Shown: positions 48,773 through 57,999 of the stretch, piece after piece
How positions within the stretch are numbered: position 1 is the stretch's first letter
Layout: each line of letters begins with the position of its first letter
Assembly (NCBI GenBank): GCA_903813345.2
Contig: CAIIXF020000004.1
Coordinates: 29,331,986 to 29,389,984 of the forward strand
DNA from: Owenia fusiformis
Lineage: Eukaryota; Annelida; Polychaeta; Sabellida; Oweniidae
DNA: 57,999 bases
Reading direction: 5' to 3'
The notes under the pieces: model-generated
What the model was told of the DNA's origin: nothing
Database searches by the model: none
The model's input: the letters and a program-made list of their open reading frames with translations, nothing else
Made by a program: the position numbers and the translations under genes

Positions 48773-49930
48773 GAAGGAAAGAAAACATTCAGATCAATGA
48801 AGAATGCAGATATCCGGGTAAAAGAAGGTGATGGTATCTGCATAGATGGGGAACTAAAGGTAACTCAAGATAAATCAGATATTTTTGAAAATGTCCTCAG
48901 TTCTCAAGAATTTACATGTCTCAATAACAATTTAGTCACAGATCATTGTTCAAATTACCGTACATGATGATACTGAAATGTGATTCCATATATCTAAAAT
49001 AAAATAACAACTAATGTAAGAAATGCATCTCTAATAATAATGAAAAGTTTTCAAAAGAAAAAAAAAGGAAAAATCTACAAATATACATGATACAACTCAA
49101 GGGCATTTCCTTACAGGTTTTACTGTACATGTAAATGTACTGTACATGTAAATAGACACATCCATAACAGCAAAATTTCTTATTCCAGGTCTTCTCCTGC
49201 GGAATCCAATATGAAGGGTAAAAGAAGGTGATGGTATCTGCATAGATGGGGAACTAAAGGTAACTCAAGATAAATCAGATATTTTTGAAAATGTCCTCAG
49301 TTCTCAAGAATTTACATGTCTCAATAACAATTTAGTCACAGATCATTGTTCAAATTACCGTACATGATGATACTGAAATGTGATTCCATATATCTAAAAT
49401 AAAATAACAACTAATGTAAGAAATGCATCTCTATTAATAATGAAAAGTTTTCAAAAGAAAAAAAAAGGAAAAATCTACAAATATACATGATACAACTCAA
49501 GGGCATTTCCTTACAGGTTTTACTGTACATGTAAATGTACTGTACATGTAAATAGACACATCCATAACAGCAAAATTTCTTATTCCAGGTCTTCTCCTGC
49601 GGAATCCAATATGAAGGGCAGAGAGCAATATCCGTGTTCAATACTATATTTGTTGGACGCAACAACACTCTAAAAAGTGAATCATTGAAGTTAGGACCTC
49701 TCACTACTATCTTGTTGCATGACATCCTTGAGATGTCAAAAGTTGATGTAATTTGTGCTTGTGATATCAATACATGTAAGGTGAACAACCATGATCGATT
49801 GATGCGCCAGGAGCAGCATGAGCTCTTGGAGAATAGAAAAGCCCTTGAGCACAATTTAAGACAACCCAATGGACGTGTGTTTTACGTGAACAGATTTTCA
49901 TTTACAAACAACAAAACGCATTACTTTTAA
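48773..49930 (+). CDS. 3' exons of an unrecognised gene
   Basis: Exon 48773-48859 (after ttttacag; GELK/gtaact) and exon 49589-49930 (after tattccag) join in phase 0 to read EGKKTFRSMKNADIRVKEGD...GELK then VFSCGIQYEGQRAISVFNTI, FVGRNNTLKSESLKLGPLTT and on to NKTHYF-stop. Both are open throughout and have good splice sites. The tail has a charged segment (RLMRQEQHELLENRKALEHN) that could be helical. I do not recognise the family and do not see the 5' exons. A 400-bp tandem duplication inserted a hybrid exon (49189-49259) between them; including it would stop translation at 49219. Confidence 0.55.
48816..49615 (+). repeat. Exact 400-bp tandem duplication across an intron
   Basis: 48816-49215 and 49216-49615 are identical as read except one base (ctaAtaataa versus ctaTtaataa). 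The unit runs from the middle of one exon, through the intron, into the next exon. Confidence 0.9.
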
Positions 49931-51335
49931 ATGAAAGCTTTTTTAAAAGATGGTTACACTGGTAGATTCTACACAATACAGAGATTCTATGATTAATGGC
50001 GTTATATATGATCCATCAGTCTTGGTGGCAACTCAAATACTGTTGGCCTGATTTTATTCATATTTTGTACACATGTGCCTAATAAAAATAATGGCCATTT
50101 TAGTGCCTATTTTACAGTACTTTGCGTACAATATGTAAAATGTAATAGCAATGTTTTTAAATGTATAAAGTTATACAGGACCTTAATAAAGTTAGAAATG
50201 TAAATACAGTAGAGCCTGTGTAAGTGGAACACCCTTTGGACCACAAAAAAGTTATGAGGTGCTATAACTGAAAAAGTAGTAGAAGGATTTTGTAAAAGTG
50301 GCAGCAATGGACGTTCGATGGGATTCGCTACGCTTTTGCGTTGCTTTTATCTAGTTTATTATTTAAATTAATTTGTTCCCACATACATGTATATTGTGGC
50401 AATATTTGTTGAGCACACAAGACACAATGCATTTTAATACATGTACAGTAAAACCTGTTATTTAACATCTATCTATAATGATTATAGACCAGTAAATCAA
50501 TTGTTCTAATGATTTTTGCATCAGGTATCATAGTACAATTTGGAATGTAAGTCCTTAGATTACTCAGTGCAATGTGGACTGACCATTCTTTGAAGGTGTT
50601 GCTTTCCAAAATTAATTGATTAGTTAATTTTAGGAAATAACGCCTGAAATTGTCATTCCACGATGTATTTAGTGTTTGGCTTTATTCACACATTGCAAAA
50701 TATTTTTTATAATCCTCTTTGTGACAAGAGGAAAAATGTTTCACAATTGTGTTCTGTCTAACGGCAAAGTAAATATACATATCTGGGACAACTTTTTTTT
50801 ATTTATCTTAAGATTTTAGAAAAACAATTAATTCACAAAAAATACAGTTGAATAACATACTAGAAAATGTATCTACATATAACAATGACAGGCAGTTTAA
50901 ATAACAGTTAACTTTTTGTTTTTGTTACATATCAATGTCAAAATAAGTAACATTTTCGAAGTGAAACATACATGCTCCCTGTACATTAATAGTTTTACTG
51001 AAATGTATCTTGTATTGCTTTCGAGTTTTGCTTCACTGCTCCAATATTCTCTATCTTTGCCTATATGTTTTTTTGCCAACAATATTCTACAAACTGCTTG
51101 ATGAATCTTTTTTATGTCTGGTAGAACACTAGAAATAAGTGTAAAATGTATTTTACGTTCAGAAATATGGAATGAAACCCACGTCCTCCATTTGCAACTT
51201 AACTGTAACGTGGTCACGTGGTAGGGTAGTGTGGAAGTGTTACTTGGTTTAATACAGATGATATATCATGGATATATTAATAAACAAAGATAGCAAAAGA
51301 CCCAAACGCAAAACGAATTCATCAAGTTACCTATG
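49931..51335. other. Non-coding; part duplicated from 39.3-39.6 kb
   Basis: No gene. 50550-50730 ('gtgcaatgtg.actgacca', 'gaaattgtcatt', 'cacattgcaaaatatttt') is a diverged copy of 39370-39545, in the intron of the transposase-like gene. The minus 106-codon frame at 50897-51217 shows no domain. Confidence 0.5.
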
Positions 51336-51339
51336 TTAA

Positions 51340-51605
51340 CCCCGATTTCCTCCCGATTTTTATTTTAAACTCCCGATTTTCTCCTGATTATTTTTGTAAA
51401 CCCCGATTTCCTCCCGATTTTCATTTTAAACTCCCGATTATCCTAATCAATCCCGATTTTCTTCTGATTATTCTTGTAAACCCAAATTTTTCTTGTTAAC
51501 TCCTGATTAGTCCAGACTATCCTAAAAATCCAGATTTTCTCCCAATTTTTTATAGAAATCCAGATTTTCTCCCGATTTTTCTTCAAAAAATCCTGATTTT
51601 TATTT
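51340..51605. repeat. Degenerate 30-36-bp tandem repeat
   Basis: Repeated 'aaccccgatttcctcccgat-ttttattttaaactcccgat' with drift, about eight units. Confidence 0.7.
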
Positions 51606-52479
51606 TATTTACTTGACAGGTATGAAGTAACATGGAAGCCAACACATACACGTGCAGACGATTTTATTTTCAGTTCAGTGTAAGTGCCCGGATATAAAAG
51701 CTTTATCAGGTAAAATTTTAATTGTAGAATCAATATCAATATCGCTACATGCCAGTGTACAAGTTCTGACTAGATTTGATCTTCAATGACATTCTCAAGG
51801 TCAAAAACACATTATCAAAAGTTCAATTCTGACTTTAGATTTGACATTCCACGTTGAACGACCTTCTCAGAGTAAAAAAGGTATTTTCAACTTTCTACAG
51901 AGTTTTCAACAAAACAAATCTGACTTAAGACTGGACTAATAATATTGTGAGCAACAAAGTGATGACATTTTGTCATGTTAATGCCTTGTATTTCTCATTA
52001 CCTGTCTGGCCCTTTATACCAAATAAATCTACTATTAATCTAGTTTTAATTTAATTCAAATCTGGTTATATTTAAAAAAAAACTACCTAGGTATTTCATG
52101 TTTTTTTAATGATTTAACAGATTGTTCAGATTTTGCACTTATCTACTTGTACTTATGTAACGATATTATAGTTGACTTTGGATGACCTACATGTATACAA
52201 TAAGCCACCAGGTGTAAATAGGATAAATAATGACATGCATACATCTACAGGATGGGCCAAAAAAGAAAACCCAAGTTTAAGGATGAATATCATATGATAC
52301 ACCTTGCAATATATTATATATCATTTTAAAGATAAATCATTTCCTAACAAAAGCACCCCATTTGATTGAAAACCATCTGTTTTATATTGTGGAGTTGGGT
52401 ACTAATTTCTCCCACATACTAAGCTAAGATGTTCAATGGAATATGTCATGTCTTATATTGTCAATTTTTTATTATAGAT

Positions 52480-55400
52480 ATGCCAACTATTTATGGTCCG
52501 AAAGAAAGAAGTACAGATGTGTATGACTTCCAGGGTGATGATAGTGACACTGATAGTGAAGGTAAATCTACATTATGATGTCAAGTACATGCTCAGGTTA
52601 ATCATCTTAATAAAACAAAAAAATTAAGGCAAAGTAATAATTTTGGATGAAAATATATATACGAGGCCCGATCAGAAAGTAAGTAACCAACTGCTCTCAT
52701 TTTTTCATACTTCATTCAATCACATTGAAATTTTCATATATGATGTAGAAAATATTAAACTATCAAACAAGACCAAGGACAATGGGTTAGCGTCAATGCC
52801 ATTGTTATGGCTGTTGCTATGGTGATGATTGTTTTGGGTAGGTGGGGCACCCTTTTGTAAGCGGCTTTGAAAGATGATTTGTACTTTTTCTACATGCTGT
52901 ATTCCTCCAAATGAACTAACAATTTTTATACAAGACTGAATAATTTGTTTTATGTATTATCACAATGGTAACTACTGTATGCTCCGTTTTCCCATTTATA
53001 AGTCATCGACACAAATAAATCCAGGGTATATCTGTCATAATGATAGTCATGATTCAGTTTCAGTCTGAGTCAAATGCTTCTGAAGGGGAATTTTACTGAC
53101 ATGACGTCAATGGTCCACCCCCACAGAGCAAACATTACCGAAGATACAGTGGATTAAGCCTTTTCCATGGTCACACAACTACCCCAGGCTCACTATTCCA
53201 CAGACCTGGCTCCATGTGACTGAATTCTTTCCAGATGAAAAGATGTTGTTACGGAGAGTCCGTTTGGTCGGCAATGAAGCCATCATTTAAGCTTTCAATG
53301 GCAGTTTTGCAGTCATTGAATGGTGACATGTTGCACTTCTTTAAGGACAGAGTGAAACATTGCCTCAACTGCATTGACTTTGGTGGCGATTAATTTGAAG
53401 GACTATGTGTTAAAATGTAGTCTTATATGTGAATTTGATATATTTGGAGGTACTACAACATGTAGAAAGACTCTACAAATTATCTTCAGACAACACTTAA
53501 AACAGGGTGCCCCGCCTACCCCAAACAATTGTCACCATAGCAACAGCAATAATAATGGAATTGACGCTAACCCATTGTCATTGGTCTTGTTTAATAGGTT
53601 AATGTTTTCTACATCATCTGTGAAAATGTCAATGTGATTGAATAAAGTATGAAGAAATAAGAGCAGTTGGTTACTTACTTTCTGATCGGGCCTCGTAAGA
53701 TACCCATTTGCAGTTGCAGGGACATGTACATGTTTATGTCCTTGTATTTTTTCCTCTTGATAATCAATTGAAAAGGTTTTAGTCTTACAGTAAAACATCA
53801 TTCATAACAACAAAAAAATCAATGCTTGAGTAATTAAATTACCCAGAGCTGTAAATATTCATGATATTTGTTTGTACTCTAGCAGGCCTTATCAGGGGTG
53901 AAAGAGTGGAAGAAGATGAGACAGAGGAAGAGCAGACTGAAAATGAGACAGAGGAAGAGCAGACTGAAAATGAGACAGAGGAAGAGCAGACTGAAAATGA
54001 GACAGAGGAAGAGCAGACTGAAAATGAGACAGAGGAAGAGCAGACTGAAAATGGATTGACAATAACAGGTACAAAAGTCACACATAAGATAAAACTACCC
54101 TACCTTTCACTGCTTGTGAAATTTCTCTTTTCTAACGTCATTGTATTTATTGATCCAAGCTCATTTACCCATTTTTCAATTTAGGCTAACCCAAGCTAGT
54201 ATATCAACCACATCTCATATGCAAAAAACCTTAAATTATCCTTAACATTAAATATTCCAAATACCAAAATGTTCCCATGTGATCTCAGTATCCGTGGTAC
54301 TATTTCTTTTGTTTATTTTTTGACTCATCTAGTGCAGATTCTTTGGAGAATAACATTAAGTTAATCATCACTGTCCTGCAATAAATGTGTTGAAATGTTT
54401 CTGTTATCTAACGCTGTATTAGACTTCACTTAATCTATTTTGTACACAGGCGTGTTGGTTCATATACATGTCCATACTGGAGAAGGAGCGTAATGTCTCT
54501 TCATACACATTATAGATATTGTAGTAAATTAAATTCGTTCATACTCACTGGTTTAGGTACATTTTATTCGTTCTGACACATTGATTAATTAACAAAATAT
54601 TGAAAACACGGAAGAGAATGAACAACGTTTTGGTTCATGCACAATGGAGAAAGTACAAATCATTTGCTAATGCATGTTGGAGAATGGACACAAAATATTT
54701 GTTCATACATGCAGGAGAAAGTACAAAAAATGTGTTCATTGAAAGTGGAGAACCCAGATTATATACTTTCTCCAGTTTGTATGAACAAATTCATCAATGT
54801 GTTTCATGCCACACATTTTAATTTGTAATTTAAGGTGCTATGTAAGTTAACAGAAATGACAATATAAAAAATGTCAAAACCATTCTGGATTCTGAAATTA
54901 AGATTACCAACCCTTAGTCAAGTCGACCCAAATGATTTTACTTGTTTTAAGTAGATTAAAATACAATATAATCCAATTGTTTGTGCAGTTTGATTTGAAA
55001 TCAAACTTCAAAGAAAAAAAATTTCTGTCACCTATAGATCAAAACGAAGATTAAAACTGGATCATAAAATCCCAATCTGATTGTTTATGACACCTGACAT
55101 ATGAGTAAGATAATGGAAAATAGAAAAACATAAATCCCATTGTTTGTTCAGTCTTGTTTTAAAATCTTATTTCAAAAAAATAAACATTTCTATCGCCTGT
55201 AGATCAGAAGAAAGATTTGAACCTGACCATATTGTTTATTAGCATTATCAAAATATAAAATCATTCAATACAAAGTAATAGATGGATGTTGGCACAATGC
55301 ACATGTTGCATAAGTTACCTGTTGTCAAAAATACTGTTGCAACAATTTCGGTATAACAGAAAATTGTATAGATAATTTATTTATTTCAGAGAGATTAAAC

Positions 55401-56472
55401 AAGCTCAAATATGAAGGGGTGAAATAAATATATGTATAGCATCGTGAATAGTCCTATTAAGATTAATCAAATATTATTTTGTTATTTATAAAAATTATAA
55501 TTACGTTAAGCACAAACTTCAATAGTTGATAATTTTATTTTGGAAAATTAGCATTTTAGTCCCTCTTTCTTTCAAAATTCATCAATATCATACCATGAAA
55601 ATAGTATATCTATTTGTTTTTTATGGTGGGGTCGAGTTGACTAAGGGTTGAGATGACCAAGGGTTGAGATGACTTGGGCACGAGTTGACTAAGGGTCGAT
55701 ATGACTTGGGGTCGACTTGACTAAGGGTCGACTTGACTAAGGGTTGAGTTGACTTGGGTTGAGTTGACTTGGGTTGAGTTGACTTGGGGTTGAGTTGACC
55801 AGTTACCTTGTGCAATTTCTCTTTTCTAACGTCATTGTATTTATTGATCCAAGCTCATTTACCCATTTTTCAATTTAGGCTAACCCAAGCTAGTATATCA
55901 ACCACATCTCATATGCAAAAAACCTTAAATTATCCTTAACATTAAATATTCCAAATACCAAAATGTTCCCATGTGATCTCAGTATCCGTGGTACTATTTC
56001 TTTTGTTTATTTTTTGACTCATCTAGTGCAGATTCTTTGGAGAATAACATTAAGTTAATCATCACTGTCCTGCAATAAATGTGTTGAAATGTTTCTGTTA
56101 TCTAACGCTGTATTAGACTTCACTTAATCTATTTTGTAAAATGTTCTACTTTCAGATAGTGCTCTATTACCTTCAACTGCAAAACTACCTGAAGTCATTG
56201 GGTCTTTGAATCTCCTACACAAAAAGTTTGATAAGCTTATAGGACTAATTCAGCCAACAACTAATGTATCTAGTAATGGAGCCCCCACACCTACCAAACC
56301 AACTAGACCCTCATCACCTACCAGAGCCCAACATACCAGATCCCCAGTGCCTTCCAGATCAGCAACATCAGCAACATCATCTTCACCTCCCATTTTTGAT
56401 AATAACCATATTTGGAACTGTACACCAGCTCAACTGTTGACAAATAATGGACAAATAACAAAGGAACATTAA
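52480..56472 (+). CDS. BEN-type protein, N-terminal exons with acidic nonapeptide repeat
   Basis: Exon 52480-52561 starts with ATG two bases after attatag and reads MPTIYGPKERSTDVYDFQGD then DSDTDSEG. Exon 53886-54068 (or 53883, tandem tagcag acceptor) reads LIRGERVEEDE, then five copies of ETEEEQTEN, then GLTITG. Exon 56156-56472 reads DSALLPSTAKLPEVIGSLNL, then LHKKFDKLIGLIQP, then a Pro/Ser/Thr linker (PTPTKPTRPSSPTRAQHT), and stops at 56470. All phases agree. Such an acidic, low-complexity N-terminus before a BEN module is common in chromatin-linked BEN proteins. The BEN-like part follows in the +1 frame at 56459-56845, so this open product lacks it. A mariner relic fills the first intron and a long duplication the second. 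Confidence 0.65.
52662..53695. mobile_element. Dead mariner element in the BEN gene intron
   Basis: CGAGGCCCGATCAGAAAGTAAG at 52662, shown here over 22 bases as CGAGGCCCGATCAG plus AAAGTAAG, is mirrored ending at 53695, with TA at both sides. The arms stay similar for about 200 bp. The plus strand keeps scrambled remains of a mariner transposase end, including HFFKDRVKHCLNCIDFGGD-stop and LLRRVRLVGNEA, with several stops and shifts. Confidence 0.8.
54115..54444 (+). repeat. About 330-bp direct repeat, copy 1
   Basis: From 'cttgtgaaatttctcttttc' to 'cacttaatctattttgta'. Identical as far as I can compare to 55809-56138, with an offset of 1694 bp. In the intron of the BEN-type gene. Confidence 0.9.
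54445..54835. pseudogene. Possible zinc-finger linker relics
   Basis: Repeated 'gttcatncacantggagaa' (54465, 54632, 54692, 54738) reads like the H-T-G-E linker of C2H2 arrays on the plus strand; the complement 'tactttctccagtttgtatg' follows at 54761. No frame holds together. It may be a decayed finger fragment or a chance repeat. Confidence 0.35.
54836..55620. other. Intron sequence, AT-rich
   Basis: Two diverged direct copies of 'attgtttgt.cagt.ttg.tttgaaatc...a.tttctgtc.cctatagatca' at 54970-55040 and 55140-55205. No gene. Confidence 0.4.
55625..55800. repeat. 15-18-bp minisatellite
   Basis: 'gggttgagttgacttg' and 'gggtcgacttgactaa' units, about 11 copies. The open minus frame here comes only from the repeat. 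Confidence 0.85.
55809..56138 (+). repeat. About 330-bp direct repeat, copy 2
   Basis: Second copy of 54115-54444. Its right edge lies 17 bp before the acceptor of the last BEN-gene exon. Confidence 0.9.
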
Positions 56473-56845
56473 TTTGGATTATATTTCATCAAAAACTCCT
56501 CAGCCCTTCACAATGGATTATGAAATAGATGCATCAATTATTGCGGATACAAGAGATAAATTCCCACTTGAAAGCAAGTAAGGGATGGAGTTAAGATACA
56601 TTTTTAACCACATATTCACTCTTGGAGAATGTAAAAATCGTAACATGACTGGGAAAGTCCCTGCTGGTGTTGATTCAAAGGGAAAAATGAACCAAACTAA
56701 GGTGGCAGCCCTTACTGAGGCTGTGAGAAAACTATATGGAGACAGTGCAGCAAGGAAACATGTTAAAGTTGTTGTGAACAGGCAACTTAGGTACATTTTT
56801 CCGGAGAAACTGGACAAATTGAGTTGGTTTCAGGCAAAGTTGTAA
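56459..56845 (+). pseudogene. BEN-like domain, out of frame and with a stop
   Basis: In the frame one base off from the exon before it: QRNINLDYISSKTPQPFTMD, then YEIDASIIADTRDKFPLESK, then TAA at 56579-56581, then GMELRYIFNHIFTLGECKNR, NMTGKVPAGVDSKGKMNQTK, VAALTEAVRKLYG and VVNRQLRYIFPEKLDKL. 'ELRYIF..IFT..E....NMTGK......K..L/M...KV.A+...V...YG....R......+N..LR' matches the BEN fold pattern (L..alFt..El..sn.tGk...LD..Kv..i). BEN domains bind DNA or chromatin partners. One frameshift near 56455-56468 and one nonsense codon separate it from the upstream coding sequence: a recent pseudogene, a sequencing error, or a separate short ORF from the ATG at 56585. A polyadenylation-type AATAAA lies near 56921. 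Confidence 0.6.
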
Positions 56846-57999
56846 AACTTGTGTTGGTTAGTGACACCTCCTAGACCTAGGTCCTCACCACATACCAGGG
56901 CCCCAACACTTCATACATAGAAATAAACCTATCATCGTAAAATTATCATTGTAAAATTGAAGGTGCGTCATTCACTAGAGAATTATCTTTGTTTAAATAA
57001 AAGTTCAAAATATGGCTAGAACCAATCATTTAAAGGGGTCTTCTTTACTAACGAATGAGTCATATTGTACAATATAAAATGTATCATAGTATCTTTTTTG
57101 TATATATATTGTTTATGCCATTGTAACATTTCATTTATATTTCATATTATCTGTTCTGTTTTTAAATAAAAGTTCAAAATATGGCTAGAACCTTTTTTTT
57201 TGTTCTCCTTAACATAGAATTAGTCATCTCGTACTAAAATAATCATTGTATCATGTAAAAGTTCATTCTATTTCATTATTATACTACCTGTTTTCAAATA
57301 TTAGTTCATTAAAGTTAGTCTCGAACCAATCATTTTAAAGGTGTCAATTTTTAAGGTGTCTTGTTTTCTATTACATTATCTAATATGCTTTCAATTGAAA
57401 GCCCATGGGATAAGTAATCATTTTGTTAACATAGGGAGAAGTCATCTTACAAAATGAAAAATGAAATTCATCTTAAATGACCCATTGTTTTGACCAAATA
57501 AATCACTGTACATGTTAAACTGCTTTGTAAGATTAATAAATATGTTGAACGATACGACATGTTATGTGTTATTTTATGGCAACAAAAACATTGGATCTCA
57601 CTGTGCAAAAAGCCAAATATAGTAGCATATAAGTGGCAAACTATTTGTGAATATAGTTCAGTATGTCCTCACTATATTGTATTCGGTATGGGAAACAAAC
57701 TATTCTTGCCTCAGAAGCGGAACATTTAGTATTGGTGGTATATACTCTACGATACTAAATATCGTTTGAACTATTCTCTGATTATTCTTAAGAGCTAGGA
57801 ATAGTAGGATATAAGTACATAGAAAAGATGAGTATAGTATGTATTACGTAATCCAAAAACAAACTATACGCCTCTTATACGCGAGGCTATATATTCTTTG
57901 ATGTGCCTTAATTTGCTTGGAGTTAATCCTATTTTATTTTTCAATTAAGCGCTTATGTAAACAAATAAAATCATGCATTTCACTTAAGAAAGCTTGATC
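56846..57999. other. 3' flank, AT-rich
   Basis: 'ttaaataaaagttcaaaata-tggctagaacc' occurs at 56993 and again at 57161. Several AATAAA motifs. No gene is supported. Confidence 0.4.

Noticed and set aside
52255-52300. Single mariner-like end (caggatgggccaaaaaagaa)
   Set aside because: I could not find a matching opposite end, so no element is called.
53839-54085. Serine/leucine-rich minus frames
   Set aside because: Complement of the ETEEEQTEN repeat in the BEN-type gene exon.
54115-56138. LTR retrotransposon
   Set aside because: Direct repeats lack TG...CA ends and flanking duplication, and there is no primer-binding site or coding capacity between them.
56518-56817. 99-codon minus frame
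   Set aside because: Antisense of the BEN-like domain, which is much better supported on the plus strand.

Overview
The window is AT-rich metazoan nuclear DNA: genes split by GT-AG introns, C2H2 zinc-finger arrays, a BEN-like domain, a spliced P-element/THAP9-like transposase gene, many short DNA transposons and several long satellite arrays. The frequent palindrome TACATGTA and this mix of elements suggest a lophotrochozoan, perhaps a bivalve or other mollusc. That is an inference; no marker gene fixes the species.

Layout. 1-656: minus-strand C2H2 zinc-finger gene, open to the left edge. 657-16 kb: a segmental duplication of that locus, with a second, decayed zinc-finger gene at 9.0-11.1 kb. 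The two copies carry different insertions: a 2.7-kb palindromic element with a satellite core (2504-5240) and a 1.5-kb foldback element with a perfect 10-bp target duplication (11529-13004). A 66-bp satellite lies at 6.65-7.94 kb. 17.0-21.4 kb: a 62-bp satellite of about 70 units. 22.9-23.7 kb: two minus-strand exons with a SANT/Myb-like end. 25-27.6 kb: mariner, nested hAT-like and CACTA-like short elements. 30.5-36.1 kb: plus-strand exons of an unrecognised gene, a 221-bp satellite in its intron, and an amplified array of a basic exon plus an acidic-repeat exon. 36.5-41.8 kb: the P-element-like transposase gene, intact over five exons. 42.8-48.2 kb: a convergent two-exon minus-strand gene with a CRE/TATA-type promoter; two mariner-like elements lie in its intron. 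48.8-49.9 kb: 3' exons of an unrecognised plus-strand gene hit by an exact 400-bp tandem duplication. 52.5-56.9 kb: a BEN-type gene with an acidic nonapeptide repeat, a dead mariner in its first intron, and a frameshift plus a stop just before the BEN-like domain. 56.9-58 kb: AT-rich flank.

How it fits together. Nothing indicates an operon or a multigene pathway. The cluster at 30-57 kb looks like transposase-derived and chromatin-type genes (transposase-like, BEN-like, basic/acidic repeat proteins) that share duplicated non-coding segments. It has been shaped by local tandem duplication and short cut-and-paste elements. The most notable items are the intact, intron-rich transposase gene with its convergent partner, and several insertions whose paralogous empty sites are in the same window.
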